A stretch of DNA of 64,000 nucleotides from Diplodia intermedia (taxonomy: Eukaryota; Ascomycota; Dothideomycetes; Botryosphaeriales; Botryosphaeriaceae): the NCBI GenBank assembly GCA_021495925.1, contig JAKEKT010000136.1, positions 1 to 64,000 on the forward strand, in the 5' to 3' direction. Positions 42,165 through 53,141 of the stretch are shown here, piece by piece. A program made the translations under genes and the position numbers. The first letter of the stretch is position 1; the number at the start of each line of letters is the position of its first letter. The notes below the pieces were generated by a model. The model did no database searches, was not told where the DNA came from, and saw only the letters and a program-made list of their open reading frames with translations.

Positions 42165-44554
42165 ATGTCCGACACCGAAGAGCGGTCCGAACGGCCATCT
42201 GAGCCCTCAGCCAACCCGGCCTGTGACCAATGCCGCGCCAGGAAAGTGCGCTGCGATCGCCGACGCCCCGAGTGCTCCAACTGCAGCAAATCTGGGGTGT
42301 GCTGCGGCTTCACCAACCAGTCGAAACGGGTCAATCACATCAAGCAGCTGTGGGTACAACCAACGCGCACGTACGTGGGTCGCAAGCTGACGAAGGATTG
42401 CCAGCCTCAGCGACTTCTCGTCGGTTACGTCACGGCTGGAGTCCATCGAAACCGCCATCGGAAATCTCTCGCACCAGCTGGTCACCATCAGCCAGCCCTG
42501 CTCGAGCTCGCACTCGTCTCGCAGCGGCTCGCGCTCCTCGTCCGTGTCGGGCCGGGAGACGTTGCGCAACTTTCTGGAAGAGTGCCAGATGGACGACGTC
42601 GACGCCGTCGGCGATGACCCTGCAGACTTCGTCCACCAGGGCAGCGCCTGCTGCGGGTGCGAACAGTTTTTTGGGGAAACATCTGCACATTCCCAGTTCA
42701 AATCTGCCAGGGAGCGCGTGGACCGGCTGCTGCGGGCCGACAACCAAGATGGCGGGACTTCTCCTCTGCTGCGATTTGTCAGCGAGCGTCCGGCCTTGCT
42801 GCCTGATCTCCAGTGCGCATACGAAGCCTTTCCCGCCGTGGAAGAATGCCATCGGCCTTTTTCCGCCGTGACTGCCATGTGTGGAGCGAACGGCAGGCCG
42901 ATCGCACTACCCCCAAAGAGTTTCCTGCTTTCTGCTCTCGACATCTTCCTGTCAGAGATCAACGTCTACAACCCAATCTTCGAAGAGTCCAGCCTACGGG
43001 AGGCCGTCGAACTCAGATACGCGATGCCACCCCTGGACCCAGATCCAGACCGTGAAGCCTGGAGCCTTTCCTTCAACAACATCATTCTCTTGGCCATGTG
43101 CCACAGCGCCCGATTGACCGGCAACGCTCTAGGAGACTTCCAGGGCATCGAGCATGACCTGCTCCAGTCATTCCTTAGAAATACCTGTAGGGCCTTCTAC
43201 AGCCTTGAGCGTCTCTCGAGCCCTCGCTTCGTCAACATCCAGGCCCTTGCAACACTTGTGAGTCTTATTGCCGTTCCAGTTCGGATATAAGAAACTGACC
43301 CACATGGCCAGGCTTTAGTTGGCAGGGATTTCTTCGAAGGTTGCTTTTTCTCACAGATGCTGCCCAGGGTATTTCAAATCCTGCGATCCACAGGGCTCCA
43401 CCGGGCCCAGGCCCACAAGGGCATTCTCGGGGCCTCTCCCGAGGAGCGGAGGATGCTGTACTGGACGCTTTACAGGATGGATAAGCAACGATGCTTTCTC
43501 AAGGGGCAGCCCTGTGACCTTTACAGCTTCGATACCGACATCCCCATGAACAACTCTGAAATAGACACCCCGGAATCCCGTTACCTGTTTGCAATCAACA
43601 GTCTGATGGTCGTCTGGGAAAAGATCTACCTCCTCCTGTATTCTCCTCAAGTGAAGAAACGAAGACGGCGGGACGTGGATCAGCAGGTGTGGGAGTTGCG
43701 GTCCGCGCTCAAGTGTTGGTGCCGGCGGCATAGCGACCTGCTGGAGAAGCCCGAGGCCGACGGTTCTTACATCTTCTTCCGAGCAGAGCTGAGTTTCTGC
43801 TTTGCCATGAGCTCTCTTCTGATCCACCGATGCATCGATTCTGTCGCAAGCCGGCAGAAGTGTTTGGAGTCAGCACAGACCGCTCTGAGGGTTATCACCA
43901 ATATCCACAAGGCTCAACCCAGGTCGGGTAGCATTGCCTTTTTGGCAAGGTAAGCCGCCTTCCTACTACAGTCCACGACCACAACCATCTCACACCCCCC
44001 ATAGGATCTTCCAACAATACCCGGCCTTGCCCTTCCTCGAAGTCTACCACCACATCCTCTACAGCCCCACCCCCGAGCGGTTACAACAAGTGACCCTCCT
44101 CTCCGCCGCCGTGCAGGCCGTCGGCGATCTCGTAAACCCGAACTTCCCCCGCGTCTTCTGCGCGCTCCTCTACGCCCGCATGTCGTGGTGCGTCGACCTG
44201 CTCGGCATCTTCAGATCATCCGTCTGCAGCCCGCCGCACGCATCGCGGAAAGGGTCCGTCGCGAGCTCCGGCCTGCGCTCGCGGAACGGATCCGTCGGCA
44301 ATTTGCACGATTTCAACACGGCCGCGCTGGACACGGCCGACAGCGCTTTCTTTGGCATCGACGACATGATGGACAAAGCGCAGACGTCTGATGGCGTGCC
44401 TGGATTCGATGACATGTTTGCTTCTGATGGCCTCACCATGGGTTCGGGCTTCCCGGCTGCCGACGTCCCGCTGGGTGCGGGCGTGGAGAAAGGCTCTGAT
44501 TTTTTTAGGTTAAATATGGATGTTGATGACGCCCTCTGGAGTATGAGCATATAG
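42165..44554 (+). CDS. Zn2Cys6 transcription factor with fungal_trans domain
   Basis: Exons 42165..42349, 42405..43257, 43312..43949 and 44005..44554; 741 residues. Zinc cluster at residues 20-46: C-DQ-C-RARKVR-C-DRRRPE-C-SN-C-SKSGVC-C, then SKRVNHIKQL and a coiled linker (LESIETAIGNLSHQL). The middle region has the fungal-specific regulatory domain: LSFNNIILLAMCHSAR, RMLYWTLYRMDKQRCFLKGQPCDL and a C-terminal acidic tail (GFDDMFASDG, MDVDDALWSM). The first intron is set with a GTGGGT donor at 42350 because it keeps frame and gives a 55-base intron; a GTACGT donor at 42371 would give only 34 bases. It lies next to the dioxygenase but lacks the core palindrome, so it may be a pathway activator under other control, or belong to the genes on the right. 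Confidence 0.9.
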
Positions 44555-47047
44555 ACTGGTGGAATAGATGGATTATGCTATACCTATTTGATTTTTTGTT
44601 GGAATTTGCGGTGTTTGGTGAGGGGTGGTTGTATTGGCATGAGGAGCGGAGGGGAGGCGCCGGGGGCCTGCTTATATACCCTACTCCTCGCTGACTAAGC
44701 TATTCTGCGTATATTGCAACACACCCTTCCACGAGCTTGCTTCTTAAGGCAGGTCGTGATCCTTGGCGTAGTGTTGAGGTTCTTATTATGCCTTATCTAT
44801 CTACCGTGTCTATCTGCCGTGCCTTATCTAGAGGCGATTTCAGGGCTGGACTTGAGCCGACTCTGCTTCCGCCCGGGTCGCGCAGGTGGTTGTGCGAGAA
44901 AGTGGTCATTCTGCCGCATTGCGTCATCGGTCGCGTCGCCAACGCGTCTCCCACCCTCCCGCGCGTTTGCTTCATGAGAGAAACACAGGCAACGCCGACC
45001 ACCCAACCTCGCCAGCATCCTCCCCATCCACTGCTGTCCTATGACCCCCTTAGCACCGCTACGCTTTGACCGAATCCGCCATGCTTCCAAGTTCAATCGC
45101 CGCGACCGCCGCCCACTGCTGCAGCGCCGACACTGTGACCTCCATGCCAGCCGCCTAGTACCGCCGCGTCTTTGCTGCAATCGCCGCCTGCGCTCCTCTA
45201 CCAGAATGTGCCAAGAAACCTCGCAGTCATCTGTTCGCCTCTCTCCCGGCAATGCGACTCCCGATTTGATAGAGCCGCTTATGACTTACCTGGACTTCTC
45301 CCCTAACTGTCACGTTGGACGTTTCAAAGCTCTGGACGAGCAAATCAGAGCCGCTGGTAGGTCTACTCAATGCTCACCCCAAACACCCAAGTCCCGAGAT
45401 GACTGGCCAAAAACAGTGCGCCTCTCCACAATCACTCGGTGCTGCACAGCACATCTCCTCTCACGAGCCCGCACTTCCACATTTAACTCACTACCACCAC
45501 CTTCCGCACCCTGAATCGCAAGAGTCCGCGGGGCAGCAGCACCGCTTCGAAATTATCTGGATGGTGCTGACGCACGACCACCTCGCCCACCTGCGCTGTG
45601 CCTGGAGAACAAATGCTGAGATATAGGCTGGGTCATGAATGAGGAGAACGGACTTGCATTCCTCTCGAAGGCTCTACCATCCAGCTGGATCCTCCTAAAG
45701 TCTGGTGCCACGAGACTCTTCCACGTTAGCCCGCCCTCACGCGCATCACCTGAGCGTGGGGCATCCCGATCGACCATCTGGGTGCTGAGTATGGTTGTCG
45801 TACTTGATGACGCTTCTCTATCTTTCTCGCTTTCATTTACTTCTCCCAACCTCTCAAGACATCCACCGAGCGTCCCCTCAATCTATGTTGTTTTTTACAA
45901 TTTTCGGCACTCAACTAGCCCTTAGAATTCTCCCAGAGATCCGATGTCCACTTACTGATCCTTTACCGGTGCAGCGCCTCTCCGCCCATCCACACCCAAC
46001 CTCGCTGGTGGCGACCGCGCCCATCGTCCGTACACCGCTCTCGTCTGCTCGTCGACATACACATGGATGGCTACGAGGAACGGGGATGTCTAGTCGCAAT
46101 TCGCAAGCACACCGTCGCGTCATCAGTGCAAGCTGAAGTCTATCTTCCCACTTGCTCTTCCGTGGTTTCTTTATAAGCCCACGGGGCCCTTTCGCCAATC
46201 GCCGGAGGCTTTCTATCTGCGCAACCAACCAAACGAGCCTCGGTCAAACCCACAGGAGAACCACGGTTCATTCGCAAACACCAGCTGCCGTTGATCATTC
46301 CAGCTTCCTGAACAGCGACGACAATATGCACTGAGGCAGCCATGTGGCTTTCGAGTAGAGAGAAAAGGGGCAAGAAGGAAGTCAATGGCGAAGATGGAGC
46401 AGGAATCCATGGCGCTCGTCTCGCAAAGAAGGAAAATACTCGGTATTTCTCACGTCGCCGGTAAAACCCTCTCTCCGAGTACCGACGCTCAAAGTCGTCT
46501 GGATGGCGACGTTATTGCGTTGGTGGACGAGCTTGGCGCCGATATTCAGGCCCTCATTTCCGGTTTGCGTGAGAACTACTCTCTGTCTCTCTCCCTCTCC
46601 CCCCCCCCTCTCTCTCTATCCTGGAATACTGATTGAGGAGGACGCGCTGAAATCTATCAACGGGTGAATCGACGCGCTGTCGGACGCCGACTTGCCCTCA
46701 CCTGTGGCGCGGGTACGAAGGGAACCGAAGACGATCCCAGTGCAGAGCAGCAAAGCAATGGTTCGTTCCTTCTCTTTCGACAGGCAAATGCAGTCCATCT
46801 GAGCGATGACGTGCAGCAGGGCTGGGCATTGTCGGCACCGAAATGTAAATATAACCGTATGCGCTCATAGATGCATATATAGCCGTTAATATACTGACTA
46901 TTAGTCGAGCGATTACACATCTATCTCACACCGCCCGTTATCGGAAATTTCAACGATATATAAAATTTGCCAGCGTTACAATACAAACAGGCTTAAGATA
47001 CAACGCTACCACTTCGGCGGTGAAGCGAGACGGGCAGGAGAATCTAC
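44555..47047. other. 2.5 kb without a convincing gene
   Basis: Frames of 60-157 codons exist (for example 45041..45514 + and 46385..46636 +) but show no family motif, and the strands mirror each other. A CT microsatellite lies near 46586..46620. The right end (46860..46990) is AT-rich. Probably decayed or regulatory DNA; the gap is a natural break between the dioxygenase/regulator block and the genes to the right. Confidence 0.45.
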
Positions 47048-48486
47048 CTACAGCTTCGCGTCGGCCGCGGCACGGCCTCCCCGCCGCCCGGCAGCGCCAG
47101 CAGCGGGACCACCGGCCGCGGCAGCCTGCAGCATCTCGACGACGCGCGGGGCGAGGACGCGCTTCTGCTCGTCGGGGACGTACGCCCACGCGCTGCGCTC
47201 GGCCGTCTCGTCCGCGCGCCACCGCGCCGTCTCGCGCGCCAGCCACGCCGCGCACGCCGCCGCCGTGCGGCCCACCTCCTCCATCGGCATCAGGTGGCCC
47301 GCGCCGTCGAGCGTCACCGCCGCGACGCGCCGCCGCCCGCGCCGCCGCCCCCCGTCCCCGACCGCCGTCCCCGTGCGCCCCACCTTGTCCGCCGTCGGCT
47401 CGCACGCCGTGTAGTGCGACGCCCCGCCGAACACGTACAGCACCGACGGCCGCACGTGCGGCAGCATGTGGAAGGTGACGACGGGCTCGGGCCGCTCGAA
47501 CGGCGGCGGCGCGGTGTCGGCATCGGTGTTGGTGTCGGCGTCGGCGGACTTCTGATTGTCGTCGTCGTCGTCGTCGTCGTCGAAAGCGAAGGCGTCAAAG
47601 GTCGGGCGGAGGAAGGTGAAGACTTCCTGGTGCTTCGTCGTCGCGAGGGTGACGGCGGCGGCGGCGGCGGGGGGGGCGTCCGGGTGCACGGCGGTGGGGA
47701 GGGGCCGCAGGCCGTGCTCGATCCAGCGGTCGAAGACGCGGGGGTCCCAGCGGCGATGGAGCCTGTTCCTGGCGAAGTCCTCGGCGGCGGCGGCGCGGGA
47801 GGGCCACACGTCGCGGCGGCGGGCCGAGGCGAGGGCGGGCCGGTGGTAGCCGTCGGCGAAGATGCGGCGGTGGATGATGGGGTCGATGAGGACGAGGCTC
47901 TCGAGCAGCCGCGGGTGCAGCAGCGCCAGGCTGACCAGCATGGTGCCGCCCATGCTGTGCCCGATGCCGACGAGCGGCCGCACCATCTGGTCGCGGAAGG
48001 CGTTGACCATGTGCAGCAGGTCGCGGGCGTGGTCGAAGGCGCAGGCTGTGCGGTCCGATGAGCTCGCCGAAGTCTTGGGACACCGGCCGGGGAATATACG
48101 CACGCTCGTTTCCAAGCTTGAACTCGTTCATGACGCCGCTGGCGCCTTGGTTGGCGACATCCGCGATCCAGATGCCGCGGATCGAGACGCCTGCGGATTT
48201 TACCCGATCGTGGATCTCCGCCCAGAGTGGCTCGTATAGTTCCTGGCTACTCGTCAGGGTCTCTCCGGGTTACTTATCTGGTAGCGGCTACCTTGGGGAA
48301 CCCTTGCGCATGTGCGCCGATTATGGTCACGTCGCCGACTTGTGGGCTCGGGTTGTCATGTGGGATGTACTGCTTAATGGCGAGGTGGAGTACCTCCTCC
48401 TGTTCGTGCGCGGTGGCGCGAGGATAGCCTCGGACGTGCTGACAAGGAATGACGTGCTCCTTGACGTAGAATGGAAATTCCGTCAT
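47048..48486 (-). CDS. AKT2-type alpha/beta hydrolase with peroxisomal C-terminus
   Basis: Exons (complement) 47048..48045, 48104..48242 and 48292..48486; 443 residues. It begins MTEFPFYVKEHVIPCQHVRG and continues YPRATAHEQEE, PSPQVGDVTIIGAHAQGFPK / ELYEPLWAEIHD, IRGIWIADVANQGASG, FDHARDLLHMVNAFR and the nucleophile elbow VGIGHSMGGTM; DGAGHLMPMEE supplies the catalytic His. This is the hydrolase family of AKT2 in host-selective toxin clusters and of many uncharacterised fungal clusters. The last residues are AKL, a PTS1 variant, so a peroxisomal location is likely, as reported for AKT2. A poly-Asp run from a GTC/GAC repeat sits mid-protein. Near a fatty-acid-type pathway it could act on acyl-CoA or ester intermediates; this is inference. 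Neighbours are a bZIP regulator and an epoxide hydrolase. Confidence 0.88.
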
Positions 48487-48770
48487 GTTGAGCGGGATGA
48501 TTGAGTTCGGCTCTAGAAGCGGTCCGGAGTGCTTCTTGAGTTACAACAGTGTTCAAGCATCTGAAATGCGATTGCTCAGCCGAAGAGAAGTGTGCATTCA
48601 TTCGGCTCTGGCCTTAGTCACGGTAGAAACCTGCTCTCACTGACGTTATGCGACATTACTATTGCTTGCTTGGCATCAAGACTAATATCAGCTAATCTGT
48701 CGGCTTACTAATATCAACTACTGGCTCGGTCTCAGCACCAGAGATGTCATTGTCTGCTGCGGCAAGACAC

Positions 48771-49986
48771 TTACCCCGTCAGTATCTGACCGATGCGCCG
48801 GCTTATTTCGTCCAGCGGCTGGTCGTTCGTCACCAAGAGCAACGAGATGGCGGCAGCGACCAAGCGTGGCCGATGCTGCACCTGCGACTGCCCGCACCCC
48901 CCCAGAGATAGGGTCATCAAGAGCGACCATAGTTCGGGCACCTGCTCCGGATTCAGCCGCGTGCCCGGAGTCCCACCACGTTCGCCTTAGGCCTACCTTG
49001 TCCTGCAGCCGATGAGACAGCCACCTCCAGCCGCCGTCCCGACCGCCCGACGTGGACGATTCCAGGAGCCCGCCCGCCGCGGAAGCGTCGTCGGAGCGCA
49101 TCTCGGCGAGCAGCAGCGCCTCGGCCGACCTGACGACCTCGTCCCGGTAGGCGTGCGCCTCCCACGGCCGCCACGATCCCGCGGCGGCGCGCAGCTCCTG
49201 CAGCAGCTTCGGAAGGCACCGCTTCCGCCCGAGGCGCTGCGCCACCGAGCACCCCGACCCCTCGTCGAACCGCGCCGTGTAGAAGGCGGCCACGGCCGAG
49301 TCGAGGTCCGCGAACCCGGCCCGGTGGGCGCACCCGACCAGGTGCTCGATCCGCCCCTCCACGCCGGATTCCGGCGGTGACGGTGACGGTGACGGCGAGC
49401 CGAGGCCGAGGTCCAGGTCGAGGTCGAGGTCGAGGTCGAGGTCGTGGCAGGTCGAGGCGCTGCCTTGGCGTTGGGTGTGGTCTCCCGAGAACGAGAAGGC
49501 CCCGTGCGCGTCGCCTTCCTGCTCGTGACCCAGATAGAGAGCATCGGTGTTGATGGAGTCTTCCAGGAGACGGAAATCGTTGCTGCTCGGGGTGGGAAGA
49601 GGCGCGCTCGGGTCCTGACGAGAGGATGGGTCAGCGGGGAGCAGGCCGGCGGGATGGGACCGGCACCGAGTACCTCGGGCCCTTGCGGTAGAGGCGTGTG
49701 AGCACTGGCGCGGCCATGGCTGAGCTCTGTTACTTCACCCTCCAAGGCCAGCAGCTTCGCCTGGGCTGCAACCTGCTGTTCCAACTCTTCGATTCTCCGT
49801 TTCACATTCCGGCCTGGATCCTGTCAGCTGTCGCGCAGCAGACGTTGTTTCGGAGTGCGTGATACGGTAATTTCGCTGGGCCACGCGATTCTGAGCTCTC
49901 TTCTTCTCGATCAAGTCGCTCATGTTCTTCCAATCATCCCGGGTGGGGACACACTCCGGGGACCTTGCCGCAGTTGGGCGTGCCAT
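48771..49986 (-). CDS. bZIP transcription factor
   Basis: Exons (complement) 48771..48941, 48997..49614, 49674..49813 and 49866..49986; 349 residues. DDWKNMSDLIEKKRAQNRVAQRNYR, completed over the first intron by RNVKRRIEELEQQVAAQ, is a basic region (NRVAQRNYR) plus short zipper. A linker with a repeated Asp-Leu run (from GAGGTC repeats) leads to the C-terminal block RIEHLVGCAHRAGFADLDSA, VAAFYTARF, QRLGRKRCLPKLLQEL and YRDEVVRSAEALLLAEM, found in a group of fungal bZIP proteins often next to metabolic genes. The last exon (VPELWSLLMTLSLG…LDEISRRIGQIL) matches that group's usual end, which fixes the final intron. Divergent from the epoxide hydrolase with a 614-base gap. Confidence 0.85.
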
Positions 49987-50600
49987 TGTCGCCGATGAGA
50001 AGGTGGTTCGAGACGGTAGTTCCGATCTAACTTTATAGGTCCATCTGCGCAATTCCTCCGGACCTGGGAAACATAATACGAGCTTCGATTGTCGACATCG
50101 GAAAGGAGAGAAGCACGGCCGTAGCGGGTCCGATCAATGTCGCGCAGAGGGCAGCACGACCACAGCCTTGGACATCGGTCTGCTAAGGAATGAAACTTGA
50201 CCGGAATCGTGAGGCAGTGCCGACCGCGAGTCGTGGGCTTGTTTTTCATGTGAAAATCCGACTCGATGCTGATGCGGTCATGTCATCAGCATCGCCATTA
50301 TTGGATGCAGTCCCTATCGCGGGGTTCCACTCTCGGTCCTCGGGGACAATTTCTCATCTAGCACAACAGATCTGGCAGAAATGGCGCGACGGGCCGATCC
50401 GCTTCCGCCAAGCAGCCACGTCAGCCCGCCGGGTCTTCCGCAACTCCTTCTGCCGTAGCACCGCAGATGGACTTCCAGGAAAGGGAGGCGGCAGGGTGAA
50501 CGACTCGCCGACGTGCCGCTTGTTCCCAGAGGCATCGCCGGCGTAGAAGTAGGACACGACGGCACATGCACACGCCCTTCTCTCCACCGGCACTGGCACC
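49987..50600. other. divergent intergenic region of bZIP and epoxide hydrolase genes
   Basis: 614 bases between the two start codons, presumably both promoters. No TCGG-N3-CCGA palindrome seen and no gene recognised. Confidence 0.45.
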
Positions 50601-51635
50601 ATGGACCCCTTCACCAAGAAGACGTTCACGACCGCCCGGGGCCTGGCCTACGCCTTCTACGACTCCTCGCCGAACGCCCCGCACTCGGCCTCCCTCCCGA
50701 CGATCCTCCTCCTCCACGGCTACCCGGACTCGGCCCGGATCTGGTCCGAGGTGGCGCCCCGGCTGCTGCCGCTGCGCGCCCGCATCATCGTCCCGGACCT
50801 CCTGGGGTACGGCGACACGGACAAGCCCACGGACCCGGCGGCGTACGACTCCGAGTCGATGGCGGGCGACGTGGCGGAGCTGCTGGCGGCGACGGCGCCG
50901 GGGCGCTGCGTGGCCGTCGGGCACGACTGGGGCTCGTTCCTGGCGCAGCGGCTGCACCTGTGGCACCCGGCCGCCGTCGCCGGGCTGGCCATGGTCAACG
51001 TCGCCTACATGGCGCCCTTCCCCACCCCTCTCGACCTCGCCGCCCTCGACCCGCGCTGGTCGTACTGGGGCTTCTACGCCGGCGACGGCGACGCCGCCGC
51101 CGTGTGCGCCGCCCACGCCGAGAGCCTGTGGTGCGCCATCCACGCCGCGAGCGACGACGTGCGGCGCGCGCTGTACTCGACGCCCGGCGCGCTGCGGCGC
51201 TTCCTCGAGGCCGACGGCGCGTGCGAGGTGCGCGCCTACGGCCGCCTGCCGGCGCACCGCGACCCGCGGGCCGAGTGGCTCGCGCGCATGCGGGCGGGCG
51301 GCTTCGAGGGCCCCCTGTGCTGGTACAAGGCCGTCGTCGGCGGCTTCACGCCCGCGGTCGAGGCCGAGCTGGCGGGCCGCGACCCGGGCCGGCTCGTGGT
51401 GCGGGTGCCGGCGCTGTTCGTCGGCGCGACCGGCGACCAGATCTGCTCGCCCGACGCCATCAGGGAGCCCTGGGCGCGCGGGCTGCTGCCCGACCTGCAG
51501 ATCAAGATGATCGACGGCTTCCACCGGCCCATGCTCGAGAACCCCGAGCAGCTGGCCCTGTTCGTCGCCCACTGGCTGATTGAGAAACTCGGATTCCCGC
51601 CCGGCTTCGCGCCCGACATGTACACAGCCCTGTAG
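50601..51635 (+). CDS. epoxide hydrolase-like alpha/beta hydrolase
   Basis: A single exon of 344 residues from the ATG at 50601. The oxyanion motif is LLLHGYPDSARIW, the nucleophile is Asp109 in VAVGHDWGSFLAQR, and the general base is His308 in DGFHRPMLENPEQLA; VPALFVGATGDQICSP is the strand before the acid residue. Asp rather than Ser in the elbow and HGYPD mark the epoxide hydrolase / haloalkane dehalogenase group, where water opens an epoxide through a covalent aspartyl ester. A cytosolic enzyme is expected. The lid region carries SYWGFYAG and a tyrosine-rich stretch. Next to a P450/cytochrome b5 pair it could open an epoxide that they make, or simply detoxify. Very GC-rich, with no introns, unlike its neighbours. 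Confidence 0.85.
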   Translation: MDPFTKKTFTTARGLAYAFYDSSPNAPHSASLPTILLLHGYPDSARIWSEVAPRLLPLRARIIVPDLLGYGDTDKPTDPAAYDSESMAGDVAELLAATAPGRCVAVGHDWGSFLAQRLHLWHPAAVAGLAMVNVAYMAPFPTPLDLAALDPRWSYWGFYAGDGDAAAVCAAHAESLWCAIHAASDDVRRALYSTPGALRRFLEADGACEVRAYGRLPAHRDPRAEWLARMRAGGFEGPLCWYKAVVGGFTPAVEAELAGRDPGRLVVRVPALFVGATGDQICSPDAIREPWARGLLPDLQIKMIDGFHRPMLENPEQLALFVAHWLIEKLGFPPGFAPDMYTAL

Positions 51636-52130
51636 TTGCTAGTCGATGTGTGATGGGTCAATGCATCCTCATGCAGTCCCCCTGTGCCGCAACACGTGGG
51701 GAAGTGAAGAATCGCCCAAGGGTTCGACCGGCCGTTTTGTCTCTGCGTTGGCTTCTCGTGTTTCATTGCCTTATTACGTGAGATGACTACTGCAGTGTCA
51801 GGCATGAGTCGGGTGACAAGTAACGCCAAATAATCCCCGGCCGTGCTGAGCCTACTAAGGTGACGGTCTCTTGGCGAGTCATGACGGCAACACTTTGAGT
51901 ACGACTGGTCCTTCTTGGCATGCTGCGCTGCAGAGAGCTCTTGCAGGCCGTGACGGTTTTTCTCGGTAGCTCCCTGCAGATTCGCGAATAACCTCCTGCA
52001 GGACTTTGCGGAGCGGAGACGTGCGTAGTGAGTGTTCGCATGTTGAAGACACGACGAGATCAATCTTGACATTCGTTGGCCCTGTCGATTCCGTAACCCA
52101 ACTGGGCATGTGGTGATCTTTCCGTAACAT
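51636..52130. other. intergenic, nothing recognised
   Basis: About 500 bases between the converging epoxide hydrolase and cytochrome b5 genes; no gene seen. Confidence 0.45.
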
Positions 52131-52793
52131 CTACGTAAATACGTTGGGCTTGATGTAGTCGGGGTAAGCGTCGGCTCCTCGGTGACGTGTGGTGGCTGCC
52201 ACGAAAAATAACACGAAAGGGGAAACCACCGTCGCTGTTCCAGCCGCCACGAAGAAAATCGCAGCACCCAGCCCCGAGACGATCAACTTCGACATGATGA
52301 CGGCGAAAATGACGAGCATGAACCCTAGTTTCGCCTTGCTCGTGAGGTGCGTTGAGGTGGCACCAGCGCGTGCAGGTATGGGATCAGATTGTCGAGTCGG
52401 GGTTTGTCGTTTTGGCGGCTGGATCGGGTCCGCGGGATTTTGCAGCGCCTGCATCTGGTGGTTAGAGTGCATCATTTGAAGGCGCCTGAACCCACCTTCG
52501 ATGGTAGTCGTCCGACCAACAACCCGTCCATGATCGATTTTACATCTTCAGAGTGGGCGGCGTCTTCGAATCCTTCCGTGGCGTCCTTTCCAGCAAAGGA
52601 ACGGAGTATCTCTCCCCCTCCCGGATGGTCGTCCAGGAACTCGGACACATCATACACTGACGGTATCGTGTCAGCAAAATTCCCGACATCGTCAAAAACG
52701 GCACGGACCATATCCGTGGACGCAGATCCACGGATCCTTGTCGGTGCTGTGCTTGGCAACGTCTGCCAGCGACAACTCTTGTATGTTCTCCAT
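52131..52793 (-). CDS. membrane-bound cytochrome b5
   Basis: Exons (complement) 52131..52448, 52496..52656 and 52709..52793; 187 residues. MENIQELSLADVAKHSTDKDP-type start, WICVHGY / VYDVSEFLDDHPGGGEIL with the first heme His in DDHPGG, and DATEGFEDAAHSEDVKSIM with the second. After a proline-rich linker comes a hydrophobic C-terminal segment (LGFMLVIFAVIMSKLIVSGL and a second one, ATVVSPFVLFFVAAT), longer than the single tail anchor of ordinary cytochrome b5. It passes electrons to ER enzymes such as P450s and desaturases. The P450 gene starts 349 bases away in the opposite direction, so a dedicated electron donor for it is a fair guess. The N-terminal exon is fixed by the heme-domain join at 52657. 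Confidence 0.85.
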
Positions 52794-53141
52794 GTTGCAG
52801 CAAGGCCTCTTTTTTGGAGGGAGGGTAGGAACGTATGTGGCACCGGGGGCATGAGCGCTCGCCAGTTAAGTGTGTATTTCGTGTCGCTCGAGTTGACTTG
52901 CACGAATTATGTAAGTCATCTTTAGTAGGCCCCGACTAGGTGGCGCTGACTCAAGCATGAACTTATAACCTTCCGCCTGACACGGACGTTTGGCATCCCA
53001 TTAATTCACCTGCTCGGACGAAAGTGGCTTTGAAATACCCGATTCTTGCGTGCGACCGCTTAAACAACCCTTTCGTTTAATTCAACCCAAGGGAATCTGG
53101 TTCCGTTTCGGCCGCGCCCGAATGCATGCTGCAGATACCGA

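Noticed and set aside
42350..42404. Alternative first intron of the 42.2-kb regulator from the GTACGT donor at 42371
   Set aside because: It would be only 34 bases long, shorter than fungal introns normally are. The GTGGGT donor at 42350 keeps frame and gives 55 bases.
45041..46636. Candidate small genes in the 44.6-47.0 kb gap
   Set aside because: Frames of 83-157 codons lack motifs, and I could not build a consistent spliced model; listed only as an unassigned gap.
47294..48061. A 255-codon + strand frame opposite the AKT2-type hydrolase
   Set aside because: Gly/Val/Arg-rich mirror of the hydrolase frame; no motif, and the - strand gives a complete spliced alpha/beta hydrolase.
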